Counted from the stretch's first letter, positions 37,221 to 46,759 are shown. The stretch is DNA of 64,000 bases from Thermus igniterrae ATCC 700962 (GCF_000376265.1 NZ_AQWU01000071.1:22633-86632); one strand, 5' to 3'. Numbers and translations: made by a program. The notes: generated from the letters alone by a model not told the origin.

Positions 37221-38909
37221 ATGAAGGGAGCAGAGGTGCTTTTGAAGGCGCTGGAGCGGGAGGGGGTGGAGGTGATCTTCGGCCATCCTGGCGGGGCCAT
37301 CATGCCCACCTACGATGCCCTCTACGACAGCAAGATCCGCCACATCCTGGTGCGGCACGAGCAGGGCGGTGTCCACGCGGCCACCGCCTACGCCCGGGCC
37401 AGCGGCCGGGTGGGGGTGGTGATGGCCACCAGCGGCCCCGGGGCCCTGAACCTGGTCACGGGCCTGGCGGATGCCCTCATGGACTCCACCCCCGTGGTGG
37501 CCATCACCGGGAACGTGCCCCGGGCCCTGATCGGCACGGACGCCTTCCAGGAGGCGGACGTCACCGGGGTCACCATGCCCATCACCAAGCACAACTACCT
37601 GGTGCAGGACGTGAACGACCTGCCCCGGGTGGTGCGGGAGGCCTTCCACATCGCGGCCACCGGGAGGCCCGGCCCCGTGCTCATTGACATTCCCAAGGAC
37701 GTGCAGCTTTCGGAGTTCACCGGGAGCTTTGAGGTGGAGCTGGACCTTCCCGGCTACAAGCCCACCCTGAAGGGCCATCCCAAGCAGATTGAGCGGGCCC
37801 TGGACGCCCTGGAGAAGGCGGAAAGGCCCATCCTCATGGTGGGAGGCGGGGCGCAACACGCCCACGGGGAGCTCCTGGCCTTTGCCGAGCGCACGGGGTT
37901 GCCCGTCATCACCACCCTCATGGGCCTGGGGGCCTTCCCCGGGAACCATCCCTTGTGGCTGGGCATGCCGGGCATGCACGGCACCGTGGCCGCCAACCGG
38001 GCCATCCACCATGCGGACGTCATCCTGGCCATCGGCCTGCGCTTTGACGACCGGGTCACGGGTAAGGTCTCCCGCTTTGCCCCCCACGCCCACACCATCA
38101 TCCACGTGGACATTGACCCGGCGGAGATCGGCAAGGTGGTGCGCACCCACATCCCCATCGTGGGGGACGCCCGCCAGGTCCTGCGGGAGATGCTCAAAGG
38201 GGCCAAGCCCCTGCGGCTGGCCACCTGGTGGCGGGAGCTGGAGGAGTGGCGCACCCGCTACCCCTTGCGCTGGAAGCCCCGGCCCCACCTGCAGAGCCAG
38301 GAGGTGATCCGCGCCTTCGCCGAGGCCACGGGAGGGCATGCCATCGTCACCACCGGGGTGGGGCAGCACCAGATGTTCGCCGCCCAGTTCTTCCCCGTGA
38401 CCCGGCCCCGGAGCTTCCTCACCAGCGGCGGCCTGGGCACCATGGGGGTGGGGTTGCCCTTCGCCATCGGGGCCAAGGTGGCCCGGCCGGAGGAGCTGGT
38501 CATTGACTTTGACGGGGACGGCTCCTTCCAGATGACCCTGCAGGAGCTGGCCACCCTGGTGAAGTACAAGCTGGACGTGAAGGTGGTGGTCCTCAACAAC
38601 GGCTACCTGGGCATGGTGCGGCAGTGGCAGGACCTCTTCCACGCCAAGCGCTACTCCGAGGTCTACCTGGCGGACTCCAACCCCGATTTCGCCCGGCTGG
38701 CCGAGGCCTACGGCATCCGGGGGGTGAAGGTGGAGCGCAAGGAGGACCTGATGAAGGGGGTGGAGGCGGTCCTTTCCGCGGACGGCCCGGTGGTGGCGGA
38801 GTTTAAGGTGTACCACGAGGAGGGGGTCTTCCCCATGATTCCCGCCGGAGGGGCGGCGGAGGACATGATCATTGAACACCCTGCGGAAAAGGAGGAGGTG
38901 GAGGCGTGA
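37221..38909 (+). CDS. ilvB: Acetolactate synthase, large subunit
   Basis: Encodes 562 residues. The TPP-activating Glu is in VRHEQGGVHAATAYARASG, and the TPP/Mg motif is DGDGSFQMTLQELATLVKY to VLNNGYLGMVRQWQ. The central FAD domain and MATSGPGALNLVTGLADA are typical. It condenses two pyruvates, or pyruvate and 2-oxobutyrate, in the first step of Val/Leu/Ile synthesis. It is preceded by an attenuator and a clear SD (AGGAGGGGGCC). The stop overlaps ilvN as GTGA. Confidence 0.96.
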   Translation: MKGAEVLLKALEREGVEVIFGHPGGAIMPTYDALYDSKIRHILVRHEQGGVHAATAYARASGRVGVVMATSGPGALNLVTGLADALMDSTPVVAITGNVPRALIGTDAFQEADVTGVTMPITKHNYLVQDVNDLPRVVREAFHIAATGRPGPVLIDIPKDVQLSEFTGSFEVELDLPGYKPTLKGHPKQIERALDALEKAERPILMVGGGAQHAHGELLAFAERTGLPVITTLMGLGAFPGNHPLWLGMPGMHGTVAANRAIHHADVILAIGLRFDDRVTGKVSRFAPHAHTIIHVDIDPAEIGKVVRTHIPIVGDARQVLREMLKGAKPLRLATWWRELEEWRTRYPLRWKPRPHLQSQEVIRAFAEATGGHAIVTTGVGQHQMFAAQFFPVTRPRSFLTSGGLGTMGVGLPFAIGAKVARPEELVIDFDGDGSFQMTLQELATLVKYKLDVKVVVLNNGYLGMVRQWQDLFHAKRYSEVYLADSNPDFARLAEAYGIRGVKVERKEDLMKGVEAVLSADGPVVAEFKVYHEEGVFPMIPAGGAAEDMIIEHPAEKEEVEA

Positions 38910-39418
38910 GGCACGTGATCTCCGTGCTGGTGCAGGACCATCCCCGGGTGCTGAACCGCATCACCAGCCTGTTTGCCCGGAGGGGTTTCAACCTGGAGAG
39001 CCTGGCGGTGGGCACCACCCACGTGCCGGGGCTTTCCCGCATCAGCCTGGTGGTCTCCGGGGACGACCACACCCTGGAGCAGGTGGAGAAGCAGCTCAAC
39101 CGGCTCATTGAGGTCCTGAAGGTCACGGACCACTCCGAGCCCCACGTGGAGCGGGAGCTTTGCCTGGTGAAGGTGCACGTGGCCGGGGTGGAGGAGCGCC
39201 TGGCCATCAAGGACATCCAGGAGGCCTTCCGGGCCAGGGTGGTGGACGTGGCCCAGAAGAGCCTGATCCTGGAGCTCACCGGGGATTCGGGGAAGGTGGG
39301 TTCCTTCATTGAGGCCCTGAGGCCTTTTGGGATCCTCGAGGTCATGCGCACCGGGGCCGTGGCCATGAGCCGGGGCGAGAGGACCCTTAAGGTCAGGGAA
39401 AAACGGGAGGCGGTATGA
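38906..39418 (+). CDS. ilvN: Acetolactate synthase, regulatory subunit
   Basis: Encodes 170 residues from a GTG overlapping the ilvB stop. An N-terminal ACT domain ([26 protein letters not shown]) binds valine for feedback inhibition, and a C-terminal domain (about residues 80-165) matches the long IlvH form. It stabilises and activates IlvB. Its own stop overlaps the ilvC start as ATGA. Confidence 0.95.
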   Translation: MRHVISVLVQDHPRVLNRITSLFARRGFNLESLAVGTTHVPGLSRISLVVSGDDHTLEQVEKQLNRLIEVLKVTDHSEPHVERELCLVKVHVAGVEERLAIKDIQEAFRARVVDVAQKSLILELTGDSGKVGSFIEALRPFGILEVMRTGAVAMSRGERTLKVREKREAV

Positions 39419-40428
39419 AGATCTACTACGAGCACGATGCGGACCTAGGCTTCATCCTCGGCAAGAAGGTAGCGGTCTTGGGCTTCGGCTCCCAGGGGCA
39501 CGCCCACGCCCTGAACCTGAAGGAGTCGGGGGTGGACGTGCGGGTAGGCCTGAGGCCCGGTTCCAAGAGCTTCGCCAAGGCGGAGGCGGCGGGGCTCCGC
39601 GTGCTTTCCGTGGCCGAGGCGGTGCGGGAGGCGGACGTGGTCATGGTCCTTCTCCCCGACGAGGCCCAGGGGCGGGTCTACCGGGAGGAGATTGAGCCCA
39701 ACCTGAGGGAAGGGGCGGCTTTGGCCTTCGCCCACGGCTTCAACATCCACTTCGGCCAGATCAAGCCCAGGCGGGACCTGGACGTCTGGATGGTGGCCCC
39801 CAAGGGGCCCGGCCACCTGGTCCGGAGCGAGTACCAAAGGGGGAGCGGGGTGCCCGCCCTGGTGGCGGTGCACCAGGACGCCTCGGGGAGCGCCTTCCCC
39901 ACCGCCTTGGCCTACGCCAAGGCCATCGGGGCTGCCCGGGCCGGGGTCATCGCCACCACCTTCAAGGACGAGACGGAAACCGACCTCTTCGGGGAGCAGG
40001 CGGTGCTCTGCGGGGGGCTTACCCGGCTCATCCAGGCGGGGTTTGAGACCCTGGTGGAGGCGGGGTACCCGCCGGAGATGGCCTACTTTGAAACCGTGCA
40101 CGAGGTGAAGCTCATCGTGGACCTCATCTACGAGGCGGGCTTCGCCGGGATGCGCTACTCCATCTCCAACACCGCCGAGTACGGGGACTACACCCGGGGC
40201 GAGGTGGCGGTGCCGGTGGAGGAGACCAAGCGGCGCATGCGGGAAATCCTCCGGCAGATCCAGACCGGGGAGTTCGCCCGGGAATGGATGCTGGAGAACC
40301 AGGTGGGCCAGCCCGTCCTCGAGGCCAACCGCAAGCGCTGGAAGGCCCATCCCATTGAGGAGGTGGGGGCGAGGCTTCGGGCCATGATGCCCTTCCTCAG
40401 GGCCAGGGTATTGGAGGAAGTCGGGTAA
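39415..40428 (+). CDS. ilvC: Ketol-acid reductoisomerase
   Basis: Encodes 337 residues, a class I (short) enzyme. The Rossmann motif is [30 protein letters not shown] contains Arg and Ser residues that favour NADPH. The metal-site region is [12 protein letters not shown] and the C-terminal knotted domain has [15 protein letters not shown]. It isomerises and reduces acetolactate to dihydroxyisovalerate. It is the last gene before a strong terminator. Confidence 0.97.
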   Translation: MKIYYEHDADLGFILGKKVAVLGFGSQGHAHALNLKESGVDVRVGLRPGSKSFAKAEAAGLRVLSVAEAVREADVVMVLLPDEAQGRVYREEIEPNLREGAALAFAHGFNIHFGQIKPRRDLDVWMVAPKGPGHLVRSEYQRGSGVPALVAVHQDASGSAFPTALAYAKAIGAARAGVIATTFKDETETDLFGEQAVLCGGLTRLIQAGFETLVEAGYPPEMAYFETVHEVKLIVDLIYEAGFAGMRYSISNTAEYGDYTRGEVAVPVEETKRRMREILRQIQTGEFAREWMLENQVGQPVLEANRKRWKAHPIEEVGARLRAMMPFLRARVLEEVG

Positions 40429-40430
40429 CG

Positions 40431-40456
40431 AAGGGCCCCCCTTGGGGGGCCCTTTT
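40431..40456 (+). terminator. Terminator between ilvC and leuA
   Basis: AAGGGCCCCCC pairs with GGGGGGCCCTT (11 bp) and is followed by TTTTCT. It separates ilvBNC from leuA; read-through may still supply some leuA transcript. No leader peptide precedes it. Confidence 0.85.
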
Positions 40457-40473
40457 CTGCAAAGGGGGGAACG

Positions 40474-42030
40474 ATGGAGCGGCACATCCGAATCTTTGAC
40501 ACCACGCTTAGGGACGGCGAGCAGAGCCCAGGGGTGGCGCTTTCCTTGGACCAGAAGCTGGAAATCGCCCATGCCCTGGCCCGGCTCAACGTGGACATCA
40601 TTGAGGCGGGCTTTCCCGTATCCGGGCCTTTGGAGTTTGAGGCGGTGCGGCGCATCGCCACGGAGGTAAAGGGCCCCATCATCGCCGCCTTGGCCCGCAC
40701 CCACACCCTGGACATTGACCAGGCGGCCAAGGCCTTGGAGAAGGCGGAAAAGCCAAGGATTCACGTCTTCACCTCCGCCTCCAAGATCCACCTGGAGTAC
40801 ATGCTGAAGAAGACGGAGGAGGAGGTCTTGGAGATGGCGGACCAAATGGTCCGCTACGCCCGCCGCTACGTGGACGACGTGGAGTTTTCCGCCCAGGACG
40901 TGATGCGGGCGGACTGGGACTTCGTGAAGCGGCTTTACGAGGTGGCCATAGAGGCGGGGGCCACCACCATCAACATCCCCGACACCACGGGCTACGGCAC
41001 GCCTGGGGAGTACGGGGCCCTCATCCGCCGCATCCGCGACGAGGTGGTGCGGGGGCGGGATGTCATCATCTCCACCCACACCCACGACGACCTGGGCCTC
41101 GCCGTGGCCAACGCCCTGGCCGGCGTGGAGAACGGGGCGGGGCAGGTGGAGTGCACCATCAACGGCATTGGGGAGCGGGCGGGGAACACCTCCTTGGAGG
41201 AGGTGGTCATGGCGCTCTACGTGCGCCGGGACTGGTACAAGGCCTACACCCAGATCAACACCCGGGAGATCTACCGGGTTTCCCGCCTGGTGGAGCGCTA
41301 CACGGGGATGCCCGTCCCCCCCAACAAGGCCATCGTGGGGGACAACGCCTTCGCCCACGAGTCCGGCATCCACCAGGACGGCGTCCTGAAGCACCGGGCC
41401 ACCTACGAGATCATGGACGCCGAGCTCATCGGCCGCCGGCCCGCGGTGATCGTCCTGGGCAAGCACTCGGGGCGGGCAGCCTTCAGGAAGGCCCTGGAGG
41501 ATCTGGGCTACAAGGACCTCTCCGAGGAGGAGCTGAAGAAGCTCTTCGCCCGCTTCAAGGAGATCGCCGAGAAAAAGGGTCCCCTTTCCGCCGAGGAGCT
41601 CCAGGCCCTGGTGGAAAGCGAGCGCGAGCCCGCCTCCCACTTCTTCACCCTGGAACACGTTCAGTTCTTCTCGGGCTCGGGCCTCTTGCCCACGGCCACG
41701 GTGAAGGTGAGGACCCCCGAGGGGGAGCGGGTGGCCACCCACACAGGGGATGGGCCGGTGGACGCCGTGTACAAGGCCATCCAGGAGGCCATCGGCCTGA
41801 GGCCGGAGCTTGAGCTCTACCGGGTGGAGGCCATCACGGGGAGCACCGAGGCCTTGGGCCAGGTCACGGTGCGCCTCCGGCTCGGCGAGCTCCAGGCCGT
41901 GGGGGTGGGGGTCTCCCCGGACATCATTGAGGCGAGCGCCTTGGCCTTTTTGGACGCCGCCGGGAAGCTCGCCTCGGGCCGGGCCACCCGGCACCCGCCC
42001 TCCATTGAGGAGGTTCACCGTGGGGTCTAG
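40474..42030 (+). CDS. leuA: 2-isopropylmalate synthase
   Basis: Encodes 518 residues. The HMGL-like TIM barrel starts IRIFDTTLRDGEQSPGVALS and has the metal-binding STHTHDDLGLAVANALAG and GIGERAGNTSLEEVVMAL. The C-terminal LeuA dimer/allosteric domain (about residue 385 onward) has GDGPVDAVYKAIQEAIG. It condenses 2-oxoisovalerate with acetyl-CoA, the first committed step to leucine. GGGGGGAACG precedes the ATG. Confidence 0.95.
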   Translation: MERHIRIFDTTLRDGEQSPGVALSLDQKLEIAHALARLNVDIIEAGFPVSGPLEFEAVRRIATEVKGPIIAALARTHTLDIDQAAKALEKAEKPRIHVFTSASKIHLEYMLKKTEEEVLEMADQMVRYARRYVDDVEFSAQDVMRADWDFVKRLYEVAIEAGATTINIPDTTGYGTPGEYGALIRRIRDEVVRGRDVIISTHTHDDLGLAVANALAGVENGAGQVECTINGIGERAGNTSLEEVVMALYVRRDWYKAYTQINTREIYRVSRLVERYTGMPVPPNKAIVGDNAFAHESGIHQDGVLKHRATYEIMDAELIGRRPAVIVLGKHSGRAAFRKALEDLGYKDLSEEELKKLFARFKEIAEKKGPLSAEELQALVESEREPASHFFTLEHVQFFSGSGLLPTATVKVRTPEGERVATHTGDGPVDAVYKAIQEAIGLRPELELYRVEAITGSTEALGQVTVRLRLGELQAVGVGVSPDIIEASALAFLDAAGKLASGRATRHPPSIEEVHRGV

Positions 42031-42054
42031 GGTGGGGGCTTTTAGGAAGCGTCC

Positions 42055-42576
42055 GTGGTGCGGATCCGTAGGGCCGGGCTAGAGGACCTCCCTGGGGTGG
42101 CTCGGGTCCTGGTGGATACTTGGCGGGCCACCTACCGGGGTGTGGTGCCGGAGGCTTTCCTGGAGGAGCTCTCTTACGAAGGGCAAGCAGACCGGTGGGC
42201 CCGAAGGCTGAGAGACCCCACCTGGCCCGGCCGGCTTTTCGTGGCTGAGGCCGGGGAGGTGGTGGGTTTCGCTGCCTTTGGGCCGGATAGGGCTTCCGGC
42301 TTTCCCGGCTACACCGCGGAGCTTTGGGCCATCTACGTTCTTCCCACCTGGCAGCGTAAGGGCCTGGGGCGGGCCTTGTTCCACGAGGGAGCCCGGCTGC
42401 TTCAGGCAGAGGGCTATGAGCGGATGCTGGTCTGGGTCCTCAAGGAGAACCCAAAGGGGCGGGGCTTCTACGAGCACCTGGGCGGGGTGCTCCTGGGGGA
42501 GCGGGAGATTGAGCTGGGTAGGGCTAAGCTCTGGGAAGTGGCCTATGGGTTTGACCTAGGGGGGCAGAAGTGGTAG
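42055..42576 (+). CDS. GNAT-family N-acetyltransferase
   Basis: Encodes 173 residues from GTG at 42055 (a second GTG at 42058 is equivalent). The GNAT fold is clear: VRIRRAGLEDLPGVARVLVDTWRATY, then AELWAIYVLPTWQRKGLGRALF with the acetyl-CoA pyrophosphate-binding Q-x-x-G-x-G, and VLKENPKGRGFYEHLGG. The substrate is unknown; small molecules or protein N-termini are possible. It sits between leuA and cimA, two branched-chain amino-acid genes, and overlaps cimA by 7 bases. Its codons look slightly less G/C-biased than its neighbours, consistent with later insertion into the operon. Confidence 0.85.
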   Translation: MVRIRRAGLEDLPGVARVLVDTWRATYRGVVPEAFLEELSYEGQADRWARRLRDPTWPGRLFVAEAGEVVGFAAFGPDRASGFPGYTAELWAIYVLPTWQRKGLGRALFHEGARLLQAEGYERMLVWVLKENPKGRGFYEHLGGVLLGEREIELGRAKLWEVAYGFDLGGQKW

Positions 42577-44150
42577 AAATCCTGGACACCACCTTAAGGG
42601 ACGGTACCCAAGGGGAGGGGGTAAGCCTCTCCGTGGACGACAAGGTGGCCATCGCGAGGCGCCTCGCCGCCTTCGGGATCCACCTCATTGAGGGGGGGTG
42701 GCCCGGCTCCAACCCCAAGGACGCCGAGTTCTTCGCCCGCATGAAGGGGGTGGACCTGGGGGCGGCCCGGCTCGCCGCCTTTGGGGCTACCCGCCGCAAG
42801 GGGCTCGTGCCGGAGGAGGACCCCTCCGTCCTCGCCCTCCTGGAGGCGGAAACCCCGGTGGTGGTCCTCTTCGGCAAGAGCTGGACCCTGCATGTCCTCG
42901 AGGCCCTGGAGACCACCTTGGAGGAAAACCTCCACATGATCCGGGACACGGTGGCCTTCTTCGCCAGGAGGGGAAAGCGGGTCATCTACGATGCCGAGCA
43001 CTTCTTTGACGGCTACAAGGAGGACCCCGCCTACGCCCTCGCCACCCTGGAGGCCGCCCGGGAGGGGGGAGCGGACACCCTGGTCCTTTGCGACACCAAC
43101 GGGGGAAGCCTTCCCGAGGAGGTCTACGCCATCACCAAGGCGGTGGTGGAGCGGTTTCCGGGGGTCCGGGTGGGCATCCACCCCCACAACGACGCCGACC
43201 TCGCCGTGGCCAACGCCCTCGCGGCGGTGCGGGCCGGGGCCACCCACGTCCAGGGGACCATCAACGGCTACGGGGAGCGGTGCGGCAACCTCAACCTCAC
43301 GAGCTTCCTCCCCACCCTGGTCTTCAAGTACGGCATCCCCGCCCTTCCCCCGGAAAGGCTGAAGGGCCTAAAGGAGCTCTCTCACTTCGTGGACGAGCGG
43401 GCCAACCTCACCCCGAACCGCCGCGCCCCCTACGTGGGGGAGGCGGCCTTCGCCCACAAGGCGGGGGTGCACGTGTCCGCTGTCCTCAAAAACCCCCGCA
43501 CCTACGAGCACATCCCCCCGGAGTGGGTGGGGAATACCCGCCGCTTCCTGGTCTCGGATGTCTCGGGCCGCTCCAACCTCCTCGCCAAGCTCCAGGAGCT
43601 CGGGGTGGACCTCTCCAAGGAGGAGGCCAAGCGCCTCTTGGACGAGGTGAAGGCCCTGGAGTACGAGGGCTACGCCTTTGAGGGGGCGGAGGCGAGCTTC
43701 TACCTCCTGGCCCACCGGCTCAAGGGCGGGGCCCTGCCTTTTAGCGTGGAGGGGTTTAGCGTCTTCGTCCACGGCTCGGGCCTGGACACCGCTTGGGCCG
43801 AGGCCACGGTGCGGGTGCGGGTGGGGGAGAGCCTCCAGCACACCGCCGCCGAGAGCCCTTTCGGCCCCGTTTCCGCCCTGGACCGGGCCTTCCGCAAGGC
43901 GGTGTTGCAGTTTTACCCGGAGCTCGCCGAGGTGGAGCTCACGGACTACAAGGTGCGCATCCTCTCTGGCCAGGAGGCGGGCACCAACTCCGGGGTGCGG
44001 GTGATGGTGGAGATGAAGCGGAACGAGGAGCGCTTCGCCACCGTGGGGGCCAGCGAGAACATCCTCGAGGCCTCCCTCAAGGCCCTCACCGACGGCTACG
44101 CCTACGCCCTCCTCTTCCCGGTGCGGGAAGCGGTGGCCAAGGGGGCCTGA
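42570..44150 (+). CDS. cimA: Citramalate synthase
   Basis: Encodes 526 residues from a GTG. It is a LeuA paralogue: VEILDTTLRDGTQGEGVSLSV, GIHPHNDADLAVANALAAV and a C-terminal LeuA dimer domain. The features FFDGYKEDPAYALATLEAA, GTINGYGERCGNLNL and GVHVSAVLKNPRTYEHI are typical of CimA-type enzymes rather than LeuA or homocitrate synthase. It makes citramalate from pyruvate and acetyl-CoA, giving a threonine-independent route to 2-oxobutyrate and isoleucine. That fits its place behind leuA and the ilv genes. Confidence 0.9.
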   Translation: MVEILDTTLRDGTQGEGVSLSVDDKVAIARRLAAFGIHLIEGGWPGSNPKDAEFFARMKGVDLGAARLAAFGATRRKGLVPEEDPSVLALLEAETPVVVLFGKSWTLHVLEALETTLEENLHMIRDTVAFFARRGKRVIYDAEHFFDGYKEDPAYALATLEAAREGGADTLVLCDTNGGSLPEEVYAITKAVVERFPGVRVGIHPHNDADLAVANALAAVRAGATHVQGTINGYGERCGNLNLTSFLPTLVFKYGIPALPPERLKGLKELSHFVDERANLTPNRRAPYVGEAAFAHKAGVHVSAVLKNPRTYEHIPPEWVGNTRRFLVSDVSGRSNLLAKLQELGVDLSKEEAKRLLDEVKALEYEGYAFEGAEASFYLLAHRLKGGALPFSVEGFSVFVHGSGLDTAWAEATVRVRVGESLQHTAAESPFGPVSALDRAFRKAVLQFYPELAEVELTDYKVRILSGQEAGTNSGVRVMVEMKRNEERFATVGASENILEASLKALTDGYAYALLFPVREAVAKGA

Positions 44151-44151
44151 C

Positions 44152-44928
44152 CTAAGCCCCCATGCCCGAGTAGCGCCTGAGGCCCAGGCGCCAGAGCCAG
44201 CGCCAGAGGAGGAGGAAGACCACCCCCCAAAGGGGCATCACCCAAAGGCCCGGGAAAAGGCTCACCTCCTGCCCCGCCAACAGGGCAGCGGGCAGGTAGA
44301 CCAGGTAGGGGAAGGGGGTGAGGAGGGCGAGGTGCCGCAGGGGTTCGGGGAAGACCTCGAGGGGGGCGATGGTCCCCGAGAGGAAGAGGTAGAGGAGGAA
44401 GAAGACCTCCTCCACCGCCGTGGCCCGCTCGCTCCAGAAGGTGAGCATGGCGGTGGTGTACTGCATGAGGTAGCGCAGGAAAAAGGCCAGCCCCGTGAGG
44501 AGGAGGCCCAGGAGGAAGGGGAGGGGCTCGGGGCGGAAGCGGGCCTCGGGGAAAAGGTAGAAGAAGAGGAGGGTGAGGAGGACCACGAAGGGTAGCCGGG
44601 CGAGCCTTTCCGCCAGGTGGGCGGCCAGGTGCTCCCAAAAGGGGTCCAGGGGCCGCAGGAGGCGGAAGGAGAGCCGGCCTTCCACCACGTCCCGCTCAAA
44701 CTCCCACACCACCCAGACCACCGTGGCCTGGCGCACCAGGAAGACCATGAGGAAGTAGCGGGCGAACTCCCCGGGGCTTAGGGGGAAGTCCCCGCTGCGG
44801 CCCGCCTCGGTCCAGACCCCGAGGAGGATGAGGGGCAAGACCCCGGCCAGGGCCCAGAGGAAAAGCTCCGCCCGGTACTCCAGCATGTAGGCCAGGTAGA
44901 CGGAGAGGAGGGTCTTGGCCTTCCTCAT
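44152..44928 (-). CDS. ABC-2-type exporter permease, subunit 1
   Basis: Encodes 258 residues with six membrane helices. It begins RKAKTLLSVYLAYMLEYRAELFLWALAG; the pattern of an early long helix, a conserved ERDVVEGRLSFRLLRPLDPFW loop and a late FLSGTIAPLEVFPEPLR matches ABC-2 (DUF990-like) permeases. The same G-x-L-x-F-x-LL-x-PLDP-x-FW motif occurs in the divergent permease at 45953, so the two are paralogous half-channels. The ATG overlaps the ATPase gene's stop as ATGA. The exported substrate is unknown. Confidence 0.87.
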   Translation of the reverse strand: MRKAKTLLSVYLAYMLEYRAELFLWALAGVLPLILLGVWTEAGRSGDFPLSPGEFARYFLMVFLVRQATVVWVVWEFERDVVEGRLSFRLLRPLDPFWEHLAAHLAERLARLPFVVLLTLLFFYLFPEARFRPEPLPFLLGLLLTGLAFFLRYLMQYTTAMLTFWSERATAVEEVFFLLYLFLSGTIAPLEVFPEPLRHLALLTPFPYLVYLPAALLAGQEVSLFPGLWVMPLWGVVFLLLWRWLWRLGLRRYSGMGA

Positions 44929-45926
44929 GGCTCTTCCACCGGGAGAGGGTTTTGGAAGACCCGGGCGATCACCTCCTCCAAAGGGGGTTCCCGCACCTCC
45001 AGGTCCTCCACGGGAAGCCGTTTGAGGATTTCGGCCACCCGCTCCGTGAGCCTTTCCCGGGGCACCAGGAGCTTGGCCTCCCGTCCCTCCAGGGCCCGCA
45101 CCTCCCCGTAGGGGGCCAGGGCCTCCCGGGGGAGGGGCCTTTCCAGGGTGAGCCCCACCTCCCGGTAGGGGGCGAAGCGCTCCAGAAGCCCCTCCAGGGC
45201 CCCGTCGTAGAGGAGCCTTCCCTGGTGGATTACCAGAACCCGCGGGCAGAGGGCGGCGATATCCGCCATGTAGTGGCTGGTGAGGAGGAGGGTGGCCCCG
45301 TAGCGGCGGTTGTACGCCCTCAGGAAGTCCCGCACCGCCACCTGGGCGTTCACGTCCAGGCCCAGGGTGGGCTCGTCCAGGAAGAGGACCTGGGGGCGGT
45401 GGAGCAGGGCGGCAAGAAGCTCCGCCTTCATCCTCTCCCCCAGGGAGAGCTTGCGCACGGGCTGGTGGAGCTTGTCCTGAAGGCCAAGCATCTCCGCCAG
45501 CTCCCCCACCCGATTCCGGAACTCCCCCTCCGGGACCTCGTAGATGGCGGCGTTGAGCCGGAAGGTGTCCATGGCCGGGAGGTCCCAGATGAGCTGTTGC
45601 TTGTTGCCCATGACCAGGGTGATCTTCTTCAGGAAGGCCTTTTCCCGCCGCCAGGGGACGTGGCCCGCCACCAGGGCCTGGCCCCGGGTGGGGTGGATGA
45701 GGCCGGTGAGCATCTTCAGGGTGGTGGTCTTGCCCGCCCCGTTGGGGCCTAGGAATCCCACCACCTCCCCGGGGGCGATGGCGAAGGAAACCCCCTCCAC
45801 CGCCTTCACCGTGCGGTACTCCCGGAAGAAGAAGTGGCGCAGGGTGGCCAGGAGGCTTTCCTCCTTGAGGGCCACGCGGTAGTGCTTGGTGAGGTCCTGG
45901 GCTAGGACGATGGCCGCTTCCCGCAC
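44925..45926 (-). CDS. ABC exporter ATP-binding protein
   Basis: Encodes 333 residues from a GTG. Walker A is GPNGAGKTTTLKML, the Q-loop region VMGNKQQLIWDLPAMDTF, signature LSLGERMKAEL and Walker B VLFLDEPTLGLD. The length and the C-terminal 90-residue extension are typical of ATPases that serve ABC-2 exporters. The N-terminal part YRVALKEESLLATLRHFFFREY is the YxVxxKExxxxxxxxxxFxRxY form common in DUF990-linked systems. A minus-strand TAGACT 6 bases before the GTG predicts leaderless expression. Confidence 0.93.
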   Translation of the reverse strand: MREAAIVLAQDLTKHYRVALKEESLLATLRHFFFREYRTVKAVEGVSFAIAPGEVVGFLGPNGAGKTTTLKMLTGLIHPTRGQALVAGHVPWRREKAFLKKITLVMGNKQQLIWDLPAMDTFRLNAAIYEVPEGEFRNRVGELAEMLGLQDKLHQPVRKLSLGERMKAELLAALLHRPQVLFLDEPTLGLDVNAQVAVRDFLRAYNRRYGATLLLTSHYMADIAALCPRVLVIHQGRLLYDGALEGLLERFAPYREVGLTLERPLPREALAPYGEVRALEGREAKLLVPRERLTERVAEILKRLPVEDLEVREPPLEEVIARVFQNPLPVEEP

Positions 45927-45932
45927 CCTCCC

Positions 45933-45938
45933 AGTCTA
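45933..45938 (-). promoter_or_regulatory. -10 box of leaderless ABC ATPase promoter
   Basis: TAGACT on the minus strand, spacer GGGAGG (6 bases), then the GTG start. The divergent permease ATG is only 26 bases from this GTG. Confidence 0.55.
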
Positions 45939-45952
45939 CCTTCCGTGGTGTA

Positions 45953-46735
45953 ATGGGCCTTGTGCGGTATCTGCGGGTTTTTGCCCTTTTCCTGCGCCTT
46001 TCCCTGGCGGCGGAGATGGAGTACCGCCTGAACTTTCTGCTGGGCCTCCTCTCCTCGGGGCTCACCCTCCTTGGGGCCCTCTTCGGCCTCCTCCTCCTCT
46101 ACCAGGGGGGCTACCAGCCCGGGGGGTGGGCTTTTGAGGAAGCCCTTTTGGTCCTCGCCGCCTTCACCCTCCTTCAGGGCCTTGCGGCCACCCTCCTCGC
46201 CCCCAACCTCAACAAGATCGTGGAGCACGTGCAGCAGGGGACCCTGGACTTCGTGCTCCTCAAGCCCCTGGACCCCCAGTTCTGGCTTTCTTTGCGGGTC
46301 TTTTCCCCCTGGGGCCTCGGGGACTTCCTCCTTGGGCTTGGCCTTCTCCTCTACGGGGGAGGCCGGCTCGGCCTGGACCCAGGGGGTTACCTCTTTTTCG
46401 CCCTTTACTGGCTTCTTGGCGCCCTCATGCTCTATAGCCTCTGGTTCCTCCTGGCCACCACCAGCGTCTGGTTCGTGAAGATCTACAACGTCACCGAGGT
46501 GCTCCGGGGCCTCCTCGAGGCCGGCCGCTTCCCCGCCTCCAGTTACCCCGCTTTGTACCGGGCCTTCTTCACCTTCGTGGTCCCCGTGGCCTTCCTCACC
46601 ACGGTGCCGGCCGAGGCCGCCTTGGGCCGGGCCGGGCTACCCCTTTGGGCGGGGGGGCTGGCCCTAGGCCTTTTCCTCCTGGCCCGGGGCTTTTTCCGCC
46701 TGGCCCTCAGGAGCTACACCTCGGCGAGCAGCTAA
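45953..46735 (+). CDS. ABC-2-type exporter permease, subunit 2
   Basis: Encodes 260 residues with six membrane helices. VRYLRVFALFLRLSLAAEMEYRLNFLLGL and GTLDFVLLKPLDPQFWLSLRVF correspond to segments of subunit 1. It is transcribed away from the ATPase and subunit 1, from a start 26 bases distant, yet together the three make a complete exporter (ATPase plus heterodimeric permease). Its stop is 24 bases from the convergent comZ stop. Confidence 0.87.
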   Translation: MGLVRYLRVFALFLRLSLAAEMEYRLNFLLGLLSSGLTLLGALFGLLLLYQGGYQPGGWAFEEALLVLAAFTLLQGLAATLLAPNLNKIVEHVQQGTLDFVLLKPLDPQFWLSLRVFSPWGLGDFLLGLGLLLYGGGRLGLDPGGYLFFALYWLLGALMLYSLWFLLATTSVWFVKIYNVTEVLRGLLEAGRFPASSYPALYRAFFTFVVPVAFLTTVPAEAALGRAGLPLWAGGLALGLFLLARGFFRLALRSYTSASS

Positions 46736-46759
46736 GGGCCTTAGGTGCCCCCTGCCCGC

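Noticed and set aside
40431..40473. Second attenuator in front of leuA
   Set aside because: A strong terminator is present, but no leader peptide or alternative pairing fits in the space between ilvC and leuA.
39445..42018. 857-codon minus-strand frame opposite ilvC and leuA
   Set aside because: Spans two unambiguous enzymes on the other strand and has shadow-like composition.
46732..46744. CTAAGG-G-CCTTAG as terminator between the ABC permease and comZ
   Set aside because: Six-base arms with a 1-base centre and no T tract; it is too weak to call.
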